From Amycolatopsis albispora (GTDB taxonomy: Bacteria > Actinomycetota > Actinomycetes > Mycobacteriales > Pseudonocardiaceae): a stretch of 64,000 nt of DNA. The position numbers were made by a program, and so were the translations under genes. Positions within the stretch are counted from its first letter, which is position 1. Each line of letters begins with the position of its first letter. The stretch covers positions 1,426,001 to 1,490,000 of the forward strand of contig NZ_CP015163.1 in the NCBI RefSeq assembly GCF_003312875.1. Direction: 5' to 3'. Below are positions 63,380-64,000 of the stretch, piece by piece. The notes beneath the pieces were generated by a model that did no database searches, was not told the origin of the DNA, and saw only the letters and a list, made by a program, of their open reading frames with translations.

Positions 63380-64000
63380 ATGACCGCCGACTTCGTCGAC
63401 CAGCTCGAGCCCAACGTGGCCGTGCAGTTCCTCAACCGGGTGGCCGAAACCCCGGACCTGGAGGCGTTCCGCTACCCGGCCGGCGACGGCTGGAAGTCGG
63501 TGACCTGGCAGGAAAGCAGCGACCAGGTGCGCCGCCTCGCCGCCGGGTTGCTGGCGCTCGGCCTCGAACCCGAGCAGCGCGTCGGCATCGCCTCGGGCAC
63601 GCGCTACGAATGGATTCTCGCCGACCTCGCGGTGATGTGCGCCGGTGGCGCGACCACCACGGTCTACCCGAGCACGAACGCCGAGGACACCGCCTACATC
63701 CTCGGTGACTCGGAGTGCCGCGTGCTCTTCGCCGAGGACGACGCCCAGCTCGCCAAGGTCACCGAGCACCGCGACTCCCTGCCGCGACTGTCCAAAGTGG
63801 TCACCTTCGACGGCACGGCCGACGGCGACTTCGTGCTCACCATGGACGCGCTCGCCGAACTCGGGGATGCCTATCTCGCCGAGCACCCCGGTGTGGTCGA
63901 GGAGACCGCCGCGGCCATCGAGCCCGACCAGCTGGCCACGCTGATCTACACCTCCGGCACCACCGGCAAGCCGAAGGGCGTGCGTCTGCGGCACCGCGGC
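63380..64000 (+). CDS. long-chain acyl-CoA synthetase (3' end outside window)
   Basis: 207 residues visible of an expected 600 or so. AMP-binding fold: VTWQESSDQVRRLAAGLLAL, RVGIASGTRYEWILADLAVM, TTVYPSTNAEDTAYILGDSE and the phosphate-binding P-loop TLIYTSGTTGKPKGVRL at about 187-203. The pattern is that of FadD15-like enzymes, which activate long-chain fatty acids to CoA thioesters. AGGAG lies four bases before ATG 63380. It is downstream of the SRPBCC-TLP1-crotonase gene, probably in one transcript, and would supply the acyl-CoA for that protein. Confidence 0.92.
   Translation, partial: MTADFVDQLEPNVAVQFLNRVAETPDLEAFRYPAGDGWKSVTWQESSDQVRRLAAGLLALGLEPEQRVGIASGTRYEWILADLAVMCAGGATTTVYPSTNAEDTAYILGDSECRVLFAEDDAQLAKVTEHRDSLPRLSKVVTFDGTADGDFVLTMDALAELGDAYLAEHPGVVEETAAAIEPDQLATLIYTSGTTGKPKGVRLRHRG

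Noticed and set aside
60992..63994. A roughly 1000-codon minus-strand open frame opposite the fusion gene and acyl-CoA synthetase
   Set aside because: Composition is that of an antisense shadow, it shows no recognisable domain, and the plus strand encodes clear enzyme motifs throughout.
1..64000. tRNA, rRNA, CRISPR, phage, transposase or attachment-site features
   Set aside because: No tRNA-like cloverleaf with CCA-region hallmarks, no rRNA segments, no spaced direct-repeat array and no recombinase or transposase motif was seen in reading both strands. The two long hairpins are the only element-like sequences. A tRNA scan would confirm.

Overview
This 64 kb window is high-GC actinobacterial DNA. 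Several features point to the Pseudonocardiaceae, most likely an Amycolatopsis-like soil organism: a DUF397 protein, an AfsR/SARP regulator beside a P450 and ferredoxin, an ECF sigma/Asp23 cluster, thiolase-like protein type 1, a DasR-like site before a secreted O-GlcNAcase-family enzyme, and LacI operators before arabinanases. The identification is inferred from gene content. I see no rRNA, tRNA, CRISPR array, transposase, integrase or phage gene, so this is chromosomal, mostly metabolic and regulatory DNA. No stretch over 300 bases lacks a gene; the longest gaps are about 170-230 bases and hold promoters, operators and hairpins.

Layout. 1-2.4 kb: a PepSY membrane protein (cut by the window start), a CPBP protease and a LysR regulator. 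2.4-7.6 kb: a tripartite tricarboxylate transporter (tctCBA) divergent from a tcuA-like flavoprotein, with a GntR/FCD regulator and a matching operator over both promoters. 7.7-10.4 kb: secreted endonuclease I and GH84 hexosaminidase. 10.5-12.5 kb: STAS and MEDS-STAS signalling proteins and a TSUP permease. 12.6-15.2 kb: an ECF sigma factor, an unusual zinc-finger/Asp23-like anti-sigma candidate, further Asp23 proteins and a 26-residue membrane peptide. 15.2-22.5 kb: an erythromycin-esterase-like protein carrying a 15-bp repeat insert, DUF397, NPP1, an MFS exporter with GNAT, and a CNNM/CBS pair. 22.7-25.3 kb: two divergent GH43 enzymes sharing two LacI-type operators. 25.3-27.3 kb: a broken regulator colliding with a truncated lamin-tail protein, then an XRE regulator and an intact lamin-tail paralogue. 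27.4-32.8 kb: atypical response regulator, P450, ferredoxin, SARP. 32.9-36.2 kb: DUF1444-like protein, MerR/SDR pair with a 19-bp-spacer promoter, double Lrp regulator. 36.3-42.9 kb: AbgT transporter plus M20 peptidase, Nramp-like transporter, isochorismatase-family hydrolase, ricin-type lectin, LuxR regulator.

43.0-52.4 kb is the most distinctive locus: a tightly coupled operon of LacI regulator, sugar ABC importer (two permeases and a lipoprotein), two ADP-ribosylglycohydrolase-fold enzymes, a ribokinase, and a fusion of a TIM-barrel glycosidase-like domain to a SUMF1 domain. It reads as an uncharacterised riboside or ribosyl-glycan uptake and breakdown pathway. Two perfect LacI operators precede it.

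52.3-64 kb: an imine reductase and a luciferase-like monooxygenase. Then comes a hydroxyproline catabolic operon (three-subunit D-hydroxyproline dehydrogenase, pyrroline-hydroxycarboxylate deaminase, 2-epimerase) behind an XRE-cupin regulator. Last are a TetR regulator, a three-domain fusion (SRPBCC, thiolase-like TLP1, crotonase) and the start of a long-chain acyl-CoA synthetase. Most operons are coupled through 1- or 4-base stop/start overlaps, and several genes look leaderless. Two hairpins, near 39.0 and 53.3 kb, share a 13-bp core and appear to belong to one intergenic repeat family.
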